Shown: positions 27,063-36,946 of the stretch, in pieces | How the letters are laid out: each line of letters opens with the position of its first letter | Numbering within the stretch: position 1 is the stretch's first letter | NCBI GenBank assembly: GCA_044225675.1 | Contig: JBGAIH010000004.1 | Coordinates: 62,001 to 126,000, forward strand | Length of the DNA: 64,000 bases | DNA from: JACMQX01 sp044225675 | GTDB lineage: Bacteria > Pseudomonadota > Gammaproteobacteria > Burkholderiales > Burkholderiaceae_C | Direction: 5' to 3' | Made by a program: the position numbers and the translations under genes | Notes under the pieces: model-generated | Databases searched by the model: none | The model's input: only the letters and a program-made list of their open reading frames with translations | Told to the model about the DNA's origin: nothing

Positions 27063-28313
27063 TCAGGCCACGGCGGCCCGGGCCTGCAACGCGTCGATCT
27101 CGGAGTGGGCATAGCCCAGGCTTTGCAGCAGCTCGCGCGTGTGCTCGCCGAGCGTCGGCGGCTGCAGCCGGACGCCGAGCCGCTCGTCGTCCATGGTGAG
27201 CGGCAGCAGGGTGGTGCGGGCCGTCTGGCCCGCGCGATCGCCATCGGGCAGGCGTATCTCGGCCAGACCGCCCGTCGCCTGCAGATGCGGGTCGTCGAAC
27301 AGTTCCTCGGGTTTCACGATGGGCGCAAACGGCAGGCCGCTCGCCTCGAAGATCGAGGCCAGTTCCGCTGCGCTGAATGCGGCCAGCCGCTCGCGCAGCA
27401 CCGGCATGAGGCGCGGCCTGGCGCGCACGCGATCATTGTTGGTGGCCAGGGCCGGATCGGCCCGCAGATCGGCAAAGCCGAAGGCGTCGCAGAACGTGGC
27501 CCATTGCGAATCGCTGACGGCGGCCAGAAAGATCTGCCCGCCGTCGCGCACGGTGAACACGTCGTACAGCGCCCAGGCGGAGATCCGGTCCGGCATGGGC
27601 TGCGCGGCCTGGCCTGTGATCGCGTACTGCAGCATGTGCTGCCCGACGAGGAACACGTTGTTCTCGAACAGCGCGCTTTGCACCTCCTGGCCCCGGCCGG
27701 TGATGCCGCGCTGGATCAGCGCGCCCATGGCACCGATGGCGCCGAACATGCCGCCCATGATGTCGTTCACGCTCGTGCCGGCCCTCAGAGGGTCGCCCGG
27801 GCGGCCCGTCATGTAGGCGAGGCCGCCCATCATCTGGACCACCTCGTCGAGCGCCGTGCGATGTTCGTAGGGCCCGGGCAGAAAGCCCTTGAGGCTCACG
27901 TAGATGAGCCGCGGGTGCGCGGGAGCGAGGCTGGCGTAGTCGAGTCCGTACTTGCGCATCGTGCCGGGCCGGAAGTTCTCCGCCACCACGTCGGCGCCCA
28001 GGCACAGCCGGCGCGCCACCTCGACGCCTTCGGGCTTGCGCAGATCGAGCGCGATACTTTTCTTGTTGCGGTTGAACATCGGGAAGAATCCCGCCCCGGC
28101 GCCCAGCAGGTGCCGGGTGCGGTCGCCGTCGACGGGCTCGACCTTGATCACCTCGGCCCCCAGGTCGGCCAGGACCATGCCGCAGGTCGGCCCCATGACC
28201 ATGTGGGTGAACTCGACGACCCGCAGGCCGGCAAGCGGCAGGGGGCGATCCGGGCTGGAAGCGCTGTGCGGGGAGGAGGCCGATGCTGCAGAGGCGTGTG
28301 CGGGACTTGTCAT
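27063..28313 (-). CDS. Family III CoA-transferase (CaiB/BaiF type)
   Basis: A 416-residue enzyme. Motifs are LAGLRVVEFTHMVMGP, LADLGAEVIKVEPVDGD, FFPMFNRNKKSIALDL, VVAENFRPGTMRKYGL, and SVNDIMGGMFGAIG with D184 at the position of the catalytic Asp that forms the acyl anhydride. It transfers CoA between carboxylic acids. The N-terminal 25 residues (Ala/Ser-rich) are extra. Three evenly spaced GACATCT repeats lie just upstream of the start. Confidence 0.93.
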   Translation of the reverse strand: MTSPAHASAASASSPHSASSPDRPLPLAGLRVVEFTHMVMGPTCGMVLADLGAEVIKVEPVDGDRTRHLLGAGAGFFPMFNRNKKSIALDLRKPEGVEVARRLCLGADVVAENFRPGTMRKYGLDYASLAPAHPRLIYVSLKGFLPGPYEHRTALDEVVQMMGGLAYMTGRPGDPLRAGTSVNDIMGGMFGAIGAMGALIQRGITGRGQEVQSALFENNVFLVGQHMLQYAITGQAAQPMPDRISAWALYDVFTVRDGGQIFLAAVSDSQWATFCDAFGFADLRADPALATNNDRVRARPRLMPVLRERLAAFSAAELASIFEASGLPFAPIVKPEELFDDPHLQATGGLAEIRLPDGDRAGQTARTTLLPLTMDDERLGVRLQPPTLGEHTRELLQSLGYAHSEIDALQARAAVA

Positions 28314-28328
28314 GCCGCACAGTTTAGG

Positions 28329-28359
28329 GACATCTATGGAGACATCTGTTCGGACATCT
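28329..28359. promoter_or_regulatory. Three GACATCT direct repeats, 12-bp period, upstream of the CoA-transferase
   Basis: GACATCT occurs at 28329-28335, 28341-28347 and 28353-28359, starts exactly 12 bases apart. The block lies 16-46 bases upstream of the CoA-transferase start. It may be a regulator binding array; no regulator is adjacent. Confidence 0.45.
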
Positions 28360-28403
28360 GGCGCGGCGTCGGCGGTGGGCGCATGGTCGGCCGCCCGGCG
28401 ACT

Positions 28404-29417
<1,014 letters not shown>

Positions 29418-29742
29418 GCGGGTAGGGCTGAGCGGGTGCGAGGATCAGGCGGTGGGACGGATGGATTGTGATGCGGGCGGGCTGTTCGTGCAGGGCAGAT
29501 TGCGGCTCGCCTCCGGCGGTTCGCCAGAGGAATGGCGGTGGACCGGTTGGGAGCTTGCAGCAAGCCGAACAACCCCGGCGGCGCCAAGGTGAAAAGACGT
29601 GTGGCTTCTTCCGGCCCGCGGGGCGCCGTCCTACAGGCATTCGGGCCGATTGGACCGCGCCCGGCTGCGATACCGGCCGGCATGAAGCCCTGAGGGCCCT
29701 GCCTAGACTGGCTCCATTGCCACAACGTTCAGGAGAACTCAC
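29418..29742. other. 325-base intergenic region with one small palindrome
   Basis: This gap separates the divergent LLM oxidoreductase and secreted-protein genes. It holds the perfect palindrome GCTTGCAGCAAGC (29553-29565) and a -10-like TAGACT near 29703 that could serve the gene at 29743. No coding frame with ribosome-site support, RNA gene or terminator was recognised. Confidence 0.4.
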
Positions 29743-30216
29743 ATGAACCGCTTCCAGATTCGCAAGACCCTCGGCCTGGCCGCAGTGCTCGCTTCCCTGT
29801 CGCTGGGCTCGGCCATCGCCCAGGTGACGCCGACCGGGGACACCGGCATCGATGCCACCGGCAACCCGCAGAGCGAACGCCAGGCCTGCCTGACCGGCCG
29901 CACCCAGCAGGATCGTGCGACCTGTCTGCGCGAGGTGAACAACGCCGCCGCTGAAAAGCGCGCCGGCAAGCTCGGCACCAGCGGCGACCTGACGGCCAAT
30001 GCACTGGCCCGCTGCAACGTGCTCAACGGAACCGACCGCGTGGCCTGTGAGGCGCGCGTGCTGGGCTATGGTGGCGCAGACGGCAGCGTGGCCGGTGGCG
30101 GCGTGATCAAGGAGGTCGAGGTCATTTCGGTGCCCGCCGACCCGAATCAGCCGGTGCGCATCGAGCCGCAGACGGCGGCTCCCGTCATCATGACGGTGCC
30201 GACCCCGGCGCAGTAA
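29743..30216 (+). CDS. Small secreted/periplasmic protein, unknown function
   Basis: A 157-residue protein; AGGAGA lies before ATG 29743. The signal peptide MNRFQIRKTLGLAAVLASLS ends near SAIAQ. The mature part has four Cys (QACLTGR, ATCLREV, RCNVLNG, ACEARV), so two disulfides are likely, then a Gly-rich stretch and a Pro-rich tail. I recognise no enzyme motif. It probably ends a single-gene unit convergent with psd. Confidence 0.75.
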   Translation: MNRFQIRKTLGLAAVLASLSLGSAIAQVTPTGDTGIDATGNPQSERQACLTGRTQQDRATCLREVNNAAAEKRAGKLGTSGDLTANALARCNVLNGTDRVACEARVLGYGGADGSVAGGGVIKEVEVISVPADPNQPVRIEPQTAAPVIMTVPTPAQ

Positions 30217-31156
30217 GCAGCGGGTACCGGGCCATCGCCTCGCCCAGCCGGACGGGGCGGCCCGGGGCCCATTGGGGATCGAAAGCCAGCGGCCCCTGGG
30301 GCCACAGCAGTACCACGGTGGAGCCGAGCAGGAATCGGCCCATCTCGTCGCCCTGGCGCAGGGTGACCGGCTCCTTGGCGTACTCCCATGTCTTGAGTTC
30401 CTCGGTGCGCGGCGGATTCACCACGCCGTGCCATACGGTCGCCATGCTGCCGACGATGGTTGCTCCCACGAGGATCAGCGCCATCGGCCCATAAGGGGTC
30501 TCGAACAGGCAGACCACGCGCTCGTTGCGAGCGAACAGCCCCGGCACGCCGCGTGCCGTGACCGGATTGACCGAAAACAGATCACCCGGCACGTAGGTCA
30601 TGCGGGCCAGACGGCCATCGCAGGGCATGTGGATGCGGTGGTAGTCGCGCGGGCTCAGGTAGATCGTCGCGAAATGCCCGTCGTCGAACAGCGCTGCATG
30701 CTGCGCGTCGCCGCCGAGCACGGCCCGAGTGGAGTAGTGGTGGCCCTTGGCCTGGAAGATCTGGTCGCGCGCAATGGGGCCGAACTGGCTGATCGCGCCG
30801 TCCACGGGGCAGACCAGTTCCGCCGCAGCCAGCGGGCGCGCGCCTGGCCTGAGCGCGCGGGTGAAGAAGTCGTTGAAGGTCGGGTAGCTGGCGATGTCCG
30901 GCTCTGCGGCCTCGCTCATGTCCACGCCATAGTGCCGGACGAACGCCGCGATCACGCGCGTGGTGAGCGCCCCGGCGCGGGCTGACGCAAAGCGCCCGGC
31001 AAGCGCCGTCAGAGCCTGCTTGGGCAGAAGGTATTGCGGAAGGACGGCAAGGCGGTCGGACACAGGCAGGAACCGGAAGAGAAGTGGGTGAGGGCGTGAC
31101 AGTGCCGCTGGGCGCTGCGGCCGGGTCGGGTGGCGCTGCACGGGCGTCCGACTCAT
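30188..31156 (-). CDS. psd: Phosphatidylserine decarboxylase
   Basis: A 322-residue proenzyme. Family motifs are YPTFNDFFTRALRPGARPL, PVDGAISQFG, FQAKGHHYS, LSPRDYHRIHMPC, YVPGDLFSVN and the self-cleavage site LGST in GRFLLGSTVVLL, whose Ser becomes the pyruvoyl cofactor. It converts phosphatidylserine to phosphatidylethanolamine. ATG 31156 gives about 30 extra N-terminal residues compared with the E. coli protein; a GTG at 31063 would match the usual start (SDRLAVLPQYLLPK). Neither has a clear Shine-Dalgarno. The 3' end overlaps the convergent secreted-protein gene by 29 bases. Confidence 0.92.
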   Translation of the reverse strand: MSRTPVQRHPTRPQRPAALSRPHPLLFRFLPVSDRLAVLPQYLLPKQALTALAGRFASARAGALTTRVIAAFVRHYGVDMSEAAEPDIASYPTFNDFFTRALRPGARPLAAAELVCPVDGAISQFGPIARDQIFQAKGHHYSTRAVLGGDAQHAALFDDGHFATIYLSPRDYHRIHMPCDGRLARMTYVPGDLFSVNPVTARGVPGLFARNERVVCLFETPYGPMALILVGATIVGSMATVWHGVVNPPRTEELKTWEYAKEPVTLRQGDEMGRFLLGSTVVLLWPQGPLAFDPQWAPGRPVRLGEAMARYPLLTAPGSAPS

Positions 31157-31203
31157 TCTATCGAGCCGAGTTGGGCCCGACTTTTTGGGTTCAAATACCG
31201 CCC

Positions 31204-32790
31204 ATGAACTCTGCCTTGTCCGTCGACCGACGCCAGCTCATGCGGCTTGCCGCCGCTGGCGTGGCCAGCCAGTGGCTGCCGCGCAGCGCGTGGAGCCAGC
31301 CGCGCTGGTCGGGTCAGCCGTTCACCCTGGGCGTGGCCAGCGGCTCGCCCACCCACGATTCGGTGGTGCTGTGGACCCGGCTGGCGCCCGCCGGTTTCTT
31401 CGCCAGCCTCGGGGCCGAGCCGGTGACGGTGCAGTGGGAGGTTGCCGAGGACGACCGGTTCGCCCGGATCGTGCGCAGCGGTCAGGCGCAGGCCGTCGCG
31501 GCGCTGGCGCATTCGGTGCACGTGGAGGTGCAGGGGCTGGCGCCCGACCGCTGGTACTTCTACCGCTTCATGTCCGGGGACGCGGTGAGCGCCACGGGGC
31601 GCACGCGGACCTTCCCCGAGCCCCAGGTCCTCGCAACCCGCCTGCGGCTGGCCTATGCCTCCTGCCAGCGCTGGGAGCACGGGCACTACGGCGCCTGGCG
31701 CCATATGCTGGCCGAGGAGGTCGATGCCGTCGCCTTTCTGGGCGACTACATCTATGAGTACCCGGGGGCGACGCGGGCGGTGCGCACGCACACTGGCGGC
31801 TGGGCCGATTCCCTGGACAGCTACCGCAAGCGATACGCCCAGCACAAGTCCGACCCCGACCTGCAGGCCATGCACGCGGCCTGCCCGTGGCTCGTGACCT
31901 GGGACGACCACGAAGTGCAGAACGACTATGCAGGCGTGAACCCCGGCAATGGCGGCTCGTACGGCGGCCCGTTCCTGCCGCGCCGGGCGGCCGCGTTCCA
32001 GGCGTTCTACGAGCACATGCCGGTGCGCGCGTCCGTGCTCACGCAGGCCGTGGCGGGCCTCGCCCAGGGGGCCGAGATGCGGATCTACGGACAGGTGCGC
32101 TTCGGGCGGCTTGCCTCCATCAGCCTGCTCGACGGGCGCCAGTACAAGGACCGGCAGGCCTGCACCGAGGGCGACGGGCCCGGCTCCTCCTCGCTGGACC
32201 CCGCCGGCTGCCCGAGCTGGAACGACCCGGCGCGCAGCATGCTCGGCACCGCGCAGGAGCGCTGGTTCGATGCCCAGCTGGCCGCGAACCGCGACGCCAC
32301 CTGGTGCATCGTCGGGCAGCAGACCCTGTTCGGCCAGCGCGACTTCCGCCCCGGGCCTCAGAAATTCTTCTGGAATGACGGCTGGGACGGCTACTCCGCA
32401 GCGCGGGTGCGCCTGACCGACGCGCTGCGGCGCCATGGCGTGGGCAATGCCGTGCTTCTGGGGGGTGACGTGCATGAGAACTGGGTCGGCCACGTGAAGG
32501 CCGACTATGCGGTGACTGGCAGTCCGGCGGTCGGCGTGGAGTTCTGCGGCACGAGCATCACCTCGCGCTCGTCCGGTGGCAACGGCAAGGTGCCCGAGCG
32601 CCTGGCCGAGAATCCGCACTTCGTGTTTGCCGACGTCGAGGCGCGCGGCTACGGCATTGCCGAGTTCACGCCGGGGCAGCTCGTCACCAGCCTGCGCGCG
32701 GTCGACGACGTGACGCGCCGCGACACCGGCTTGCACACCCTCGCGCGCTTCGCCGTCCAGGCGGGCCGGCCCGTGCTGGAGATGGCCTGA
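31204..32790 (+). CDS. phoD: PhoD-type alkaline phosphatase/phosphodiesterase (Tat-exported)
   Basis: A 528-residue protein. The Tat motif DRRQLMRLAAAG is followed by a hydrophobic stretch and cleavage near SAWSQ. An N-terminal PhoD Ig-like domain (FTLGVASGSPTHDSVVLWTRL, partial) precedes the metallophosphatase domain with YASCQRWEHG, LGDYIYEYPG, TWDDHEVQNDYAG and LLGGDVHENWVGHV. In PhoD enzymes these bind Fe3+ and Ca2+ and release phosphate from phosphomono- and diesters outside the cytoplasm. Its stop is one base before the sensor kinase ATG, so the two are cotranscribed. Confidence 0.93.
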   Translation: MNSALSVDRRQLMRLAAAGVASQWLPRSAWSQPRWSGQPFTLGVASGSPTHDSVVLWTRLAPAGFFASLGAEPVTVQWEVAEDDRFARIVRSGQAQAVAALAHSVHVEVQGLAPDRWYFYRFMSGDAVSATGRTRTFPEPQVLATRLRLAYASCQRWEHGHYGAWRHMLAEEVDAVAFLGDYIYEYPGATRAVRTHTGGWADSLDSYRKRYAQHKSDPDLQAMHAACPWLVTWDDHEVQNDYAGVNPGNGGSYGGPFLPRRAAAFQAFYEHMPVRASVLTQAVAGLAQGAEMRIYGQVRFGRLASISLLDGRQYKDRQACTEGDGPGSSSLDPAGCPSWNDPARSMLGTAQERWFDAQLAANRDATWCIVGQQTLFGQRDFRPGPQKFFWNDGWDGYSAARVRLTDALRRHGVGNAVLLGGDVHENWVGHVKADYAVTGSPAVGVEFCGTSITSRSSGGNGKVPERLAENPHFVFADVEARGYGIAEFTPGQLVTSLRAVDDVTRRDTGLHTLARFAVQAGRPVLEMA

Positions 32791-32791
32791 C

Positions 32792-35749
32792 ATGGGACGC
32801 TGGTTTGCCGTCCTGGGATGCACCCGAGCAAGCCCGCAATGGACCCCGCAGATGGGGGCGCTGCAGGGCCTGCTGCTGGCCTTGGTGATTGCCGCGATCC
32901 TGGCCGTGGCGGGGGGCGCCCAGGCGCAGCCGGCCGCTGTGTCGCCTGCGGCATCTGGTCTGGCTCCGGCGCCCGCGCCGTCGGCCGCTGCCTCCGCGTC
33001 GTCCACCCGGCCTTCCGCTGCGCCGGCCCGCTCGCCCGGCTCCGAGGTCGACGCGGTGCGCCTGGGCAGCGCCGAAAGCTACGCGCTGTGGGGCAACCTC
33101 GCCTGGCTGGAGGACCCGCAAGGCACGCTGGGCATTGCCGACGTCAGCGCAGCGGCGCTGCAGGGGCGTTTCCGGCCGGTGCGCCAGAGCGGCCCGGCCG
33201 CGAACTTCGGCCTGACCTCGTCGGCGATCTGGCTGCGCGTGACGCTTGCGCGCGCCGCCGACGTCCCCGACGACTGGCTGCTGGTGCTGGCCTACCCGCC
33301 GCTGGACCATGTGGACCTGTACGTGCCCGACGGCCGCGGCGGCTTTGCGCACCAGGCCGGCGGCGACGCCCTGCCATATTCATCGCGCGCGGTGGCCCAC
33401 CGCCACCATGTGATGCCGCTGGCGCTGCCGACCGGGCAGAGCACACTCTATCTGCGGCTGCGATCGGACGGCACGGTGTCGGCGCCGCTGCAGGTGTGGC
33501 GGCCGGCGGCCCTGTGGGCGCACGACCAGGCGGAGTATTCGCTGCTGAGCCTGTACTTCGGCCTGCTGCTGGGCCTGCTGGCCTACAACCTGCTGCTGGT
33601 GATGTCGGTGCGCGACGTCAACTACCTGGTCTACGTCGGATTCGTGGCGAGCATGGCGCTGGCCCAGGCGGGGCTGACCGGCCTGGGCGGGCAGTTTCTC
33701 TGGCCGCAGCAGGTGTGGTGGAACGGCGTCTCCCCGCCGGTGGGGATGGCGCTGGCGGCCGCATTCGCCCTGGCCTTCGCGCGGCTGTTTCTCGCGAGCC
33801 GCGTGGAGATGCCCCGGCTCGACCGCCTGCTGCGGGCCCTCGTACCCGGCTGGCTGCTGACGCTGGTCGCGGCGCTCACGCTGCATTACACCGTCTCGAC
33901 CTGGATGGTGACGGGCCTGTCCATTGTGACGATCTCCTCGCTGGTGGTGGCCGGGGTGCTGAGCGTGCGGCGCGGCCATCCGGGCGCGCGCTACTTCCTG
34001 ACCGCCTGGGCCGTGCTGCTGGCGGGTGCGATCACGCTCGTCTTCCACAACACCGGATTCCTGCCTTCCAACCCGTTCACGGCCAATGCGCTGCTGATCG
34101 GATCGGCGCTGGAGATGCTGCTGCTGTCGTTCGCGCTGGCCGACCGCATCAACGTGTCGCGAGCGGAAAAGGAGCAGGCCCAGGCCCGGATCGAGGCCGA
34201 GCATGCGATGGTCGAGAAGCTCAGCGAATCGCAGGAGCGTTACCGCGCGGTGCTGGAGGAGCGCGAGACCATTCTGGAAAGCTCGCTGGTCGGCATTGCC
34301 TTTCTCACGCCGGCGGGACGCTTCAAGTGGGCCAACCAGGCGATGTTCCAGATCTTCGGCGTGCCCCGCGAGTCGAGCACATTCCAGTCGCTCGAACCGT
34401 TCTACCCCTCGCGCGCCCATTACCTGCAGACCGGCGGCGAGGTGGCCAGCGCCATCGCGCGCGGCGAGACCTACCAGGCCGAGCTGCAGATGCGCCGCCA
34501 TGACGGCTCGCCGATCTGGGTGTTCCTCTCGGGCAAGGCGGTGAGCCTGACCGACCTGTCGCAGGGCACGGTCTGGAGCATCATGGACATCACCCGGCGC
34601 AAGGAGCTCGAAGGCGAGCTCCAGCGCACCTCGTCGGAGCGCGAGGCCATCCTCAACTCCGCGCTGGTGGGCATCGTGCTGTCGGTGGCGCGGCGCCACG
34701 TCTGGGTCAACGAGAAATTCGCCCAGATGCTGGGCCAGCGCCGCGAGGACCTGATCGGCCAGACTTCCGCCTACATCCACGTGAGCGTGGAGGAGTGGGA
34801 GCGTTTCGGCGTCGTGGCCCGGGCCATGCTCATCCGCGACGGCAGCTACGTCGACGAGCGCATGTTCCGCCGCAAGAACGGCGAGACCTTCTGGGTGCAG
34901 ATGGCCGGCAGCTGCATCCGGCCGAACGATCCGGACTCGGGCGTCATCTGGACCTTCCTCGACATCACCGACCGCAAGAAGTCCGAGGAGGAAACGCGCG
35001 AGGCACTCGAGAAGCAGAAGGCGCTCAACGAGTTGCGTTCGCGCTTCGTGGCCATGACGAGCCACGAGTTCCGCACGCCGCTGGCCGGCATCCTGTCGGC
35101 GCACGAGATCCTGCGGCACTACGGCGACCGGCTGCCCGAGGACGAGCGGCGCGAGGTGCTCGACAGCATTGCGGCGGGCGTGCAGCGCATGAGCCGCATG
35201 ATGGACCGCGTGCTGCTACTCGGAAAGGCCGAGGCCCACATGCTGGAGTTCAAGCCCGGGCCGGTGGACCTGCCGGTGCTGTGCCGCGAACTGGTGGCCG
35301 AGGCCCGCGCGCTGTTTCCGCAGACTCACTGCGAGGTTCTGCTCGACATCGCGCCCGAGGTCCAGCCCGGCGAGTACGACGAGAAGCTGCTGCGCCATAT
35401 CTTCGGCAACCTGCTGTCGAATGCGCTGAAGTACTCGCCGCAGGGCGGCATGGTCCGCTTCGTGGTGCGCCTGGACCAGGGGCAGGTGGTCTTCGAGGTG
35501 TCGGACCAGGGCATCGGCATTCCGCCGGAAGAGATCCCGCACCTGTTCGGCTCGTTCCACCGCGCGAGCAACGTGGGTGCAATCCAGGGCACCGGCCTCG
35601 GCCTTGCCATCGTCAAGAACGCGGTCGACACCCACGGGGGCAGCATCGACGTGCGCAGCACGGTGGGCGAGGGCACGATGTTCAGTGTGCGGCTGGAGAT
35701 CGGACCGGCGTCCCGCGCCGGAGAGGCAATGCAGCCGGGCTTGCGGTAA
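32792..35749 (+). CDS. 7TMR-DISM sensor histidine kinase with two PAS domains
   Basis: A 985-residue membrane kinase. An N-terminal helix (about 25-45) leads to a periplasmic 7TMR-DISMED2 carbohydrate-binding-like domain (about 80-230), seven membrane helices (about 248-449), a coiled coil, PAS domains at about 480-597 and 612-722, a HisKA box with H758 in SHEFRTPLAG, and an HATPase domain with NLLSNALKYSPQGG, DQGIGIPPEEIPHLF and GTGLGLAIVKN. No receiver domain and no response regulator gene adjoin it. It starts one base after phoD, hinting that the phosphatase and kinase respond to a shared envelope cue. Confidence 0.93.
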   Translation: MGRWFAVLGCTRASPQWTPQMGALQGLLLALVIAAILAVAGGAQAQPAAVSPAASGLAPAPAPSAAASASSTRPSAAPARSPGSEVDAVRLGSAESYALWGNLAWLEDPQGTLGIADVSAAALQGRFRPVRQSGPAANFGLTSSAIWLRVTLARAADVPDDWLLVLAYPPLDHVDLYVPDGRGGFAHQAGGDALPYSSRAVAHRHHVMPLALPTGQSTLYLRLRSDGTVSAPLQVWRPAALWAHDQAEYSLLSLYFGLLLGLLAYNLLLVMSVRDVNYLVYVGFVASMALAQAGLTGLGGQFLWPQQVWWNGVSPPVGMALAAAFALAFARLFLASRVEMPRLDRLLRALVPGWLLTLVAALTLHYTVSTWMVTGLSIVTISSLVVAGVLSVRRGHPGARYFLTAWAVLLAGAITLVFHNTGFLPSNPFTANALLIGSALEMLLLSFALADRINVSRAEKEQAQARIEAEHAMVEKLSESQERYRAVLEERETILESSLVGIAFLTPAGRFKWANQAMFQIFGVPRESSTFQSLEPFYPSRAHYLQTGGEVASAIARGETYQAELQMRRHDGSPIWVFLSGKAVSLTDLSQGTVWSIMDITRRKELEGELQRTSSEREAILNSALVGIVLSVARRHVWVNEKFAQMLGQRREDLIGQTSAYIHVSVEEWERFGVVARAMLIRDGSYVDERMFRRKNGETFWVQMAGSCIRPNDPDSGVIWTFLDITDRKKSEEETREALEKQKALNELRSRFVAMTSHEFRTPLAGILSAHEILRHYGDRLPEDERREVLDSIAAGVQRMSRMMDRVLLLGKAEAHMLEFKPGPVDLPVLCRELVAEARALFPQTHCEVLLDIAPEVQPGEYDEKLLRHIFGNLLSNALKYSPQGGMVRFVVRLDQGQVVFEVSDQGIGIPPEEIPHLFGSFHRASNVGAIQGTGLGLAIVKNAVDTHGGSIDVRSTVGEGTMFSVRLEIGPASRAGEAMQPGLR

Positions 35750-35783
35750 ATCCGATAATTCAAGTATTATTGAATCATCGGAT
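35741..35783 (+). promoter_or_regulatory. ars promoter with ArsR-type operator
   Basis: ATCCGATAATTCAA (35750-35763) and TTGAATCATCGGAT (35770-35783) form an inverted repeat with one mismatch in 14 and a six-base GTATTA centre. TTGCGG (35741-35746) and TATTAT (35765-35770) fit -35 and -10 boxes with an 18-base spacer, so the operator covers the promoter. The ATTCAA-N6-TTGAAT core is like SmtB/ArsR-family sites. It begins one base after the kinase stop codon. Confidence 0.7.
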
Positions 35784-35837
35784 CGGGCAGGCCGGCAGCG
35801 CAGGGCTGCACGGGACCGGCCGATGCAGGAGCCGACG

Positions 35838-36371
35838 ATGAAGAGATTCCATGTCCACGTCCATGTCGAGGACCTCGCCAGGAACATTGCCTTCTATTCC
35901 GCCATGTTCAACGAGGCACCGACACGCACGGAAGCCGACTACGCCAAGTGGATGCTGCAGGATCCGCCCGTGAATTTCGCGATTTCCACCCGGGGCCACG
36001 CCGCGGGCATCGACCACCTCGGCATCCAGGTGGAGCGGCCGCAGGATCTGGCCGACATGCGGGCGCAGGCCGTGCGCGCCAACGCCGCCATCCTCGACCA
36101 AGGAGAGACGTCCTGCTGCTACGCGCGCAGCGACAAGTACTGGGTCACCGATCCGCAAGGCATTGCGTGGGAGCAGTTCCACACGCTGGACGACATTCCC
36201 GTGTTTGGCGAGTCGTTGGCTGGCGCGGGCCGAGCATCTGGTGAACCGGCTTTCGACGCGGCTTCGGAATCGGTTTCTGCGGCGGCGGTGCAGGCCTGCT
36301 GTGCTCCCCGGCGCTCTGTCGCGTCGGCGGCGCAAGGCTCCTCGCGACCGGCCGCCAAGGCTTGCTGCTGA
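35838..36371 (+). CDS. arsI: ArsI/CadI-family glyoxalase-fold C-As lyase
   Basis: A 177-residue vicinal-oxygen-chelate protein; AGGAG precedes ATG 35838 by seven bases. H5, H60 (GIDHLGIQ) and E112 (WEQFHT) match the Fe(II) ligands of ArsI. The adjacent pair C93-C94 (ETSCCYAR) matches the trivalent organoarsenical-binding cysteines, spaced as in characterised ArsI. It is predicted to demethylate methylarsenite and cleave aromatic arsenicals using oxygen. After residue 125 there is an extra Ala/Ser-rich tail with two more Cys-Cys pairs (QACCAP and the C-terminal ACC). It is cotranscribed with arsC and lies behind an ArsR-like operator. Confidence 0.88.
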   Translation: MKRFHVHVHVEDLARNIAFYSAMFNEAPTRTEADYAKWMLQDPPVNFAISTRGHAAGIDHLGIQVERPQDLADMRAQAVRANAAILDQGETSCCYARSDKYWVTDPQGIAWEQFHTLDDIPVFGESLAGAGRASGEPAFDAASESVSAAAVQACCAPRRSVASAAQGSSRPAAKACC

Positions 36372-36384
36372 AAGGACGCCGACC

Positions 36385-36888
36385 GTGGACACTCCACCGC
36401 TTCACGTGCTGTTCCTGTGCACGCACAACTCCGCCCGCAGCATCCTGGCCGAGGCGATCCTGAACCACATCGGGCAGGGGCGCTTCGTGGCCCATTCGGC
36501 CGGCAGCAGTCCGCGTGCCAACCAGCAGCCCAACCCGCTGGCGCTGGCCGCGCTCGACAAGGCGGGCATTCCGACACAAGGTCTTCGCAGCAAGAGCTGG
36601 GATGAGTTCGGCAAGCGCGATGCGCCCCGCATGGACCTCGTCATCACGGTCTGCGACAACGCTGCCGGCGAGGCCTGTCCCTACTGGCCCGGTCAGCCGG
36701 CCACGGCGCACTGGGGCTATCCCGATCCGTCGGAGGTGCAGGGTACCGAACAGGATCGGGCCGAGGCGTTCCGCAAGACACTGCATGCGATCAAGCGGCG
36801 TCTCGATCTGCTGGTGGAACTGCCGCCCGAACGCCTGGCGCACATGGTGCTGCAGCAGACCGCGCGCGATCTGGCGTCAGGGGCCTGA
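36385..36888 (+). CDS. arsC: Arsenate reductase, low-molecular-weight phosphatase type
   Basis: A 167-residue protein. GTG 36385 follows AAAGGA by about eight bases; no ATG lies in the right place. The P-loop is C12-T-H-N-S-A-R18-S, then SAGSSPRANQQPNPLALAALD (partial), RSKSWDEF, DLVITVCDNAAGEACPYWPG (partial) and HWGYPDPS. The C-x5-R loop and the VCDNA..ACP cysteines fit the family that reduces As(V) to As(III) with thioredoxin or glutathione. It follows arsI directly. No efflux pump gene (arsB or acr3) is in the window. Confidence 0.92.
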   Translation: MDTPPLHVLFLCTHNSARSILAEAILNHIGQGRFVAHSAGSSPRANQQPNPLALAALDKAGIPTQGLRSKSWDEFGKRDAPRMDLVITVCDNAAGEACPYWPGQPATAHWGYPDPSEVQGTEQDRAEAFRKTLHAIKRRLDLLVELPPERLAHMVLQQTARDLASGA

Positions 36889-36946
36889 ATGGGTGGTGCG
36901 GGACTGGTCGCGCGCCGTGGCGCAGCGAGAGCCGCGCTGAACGGAT

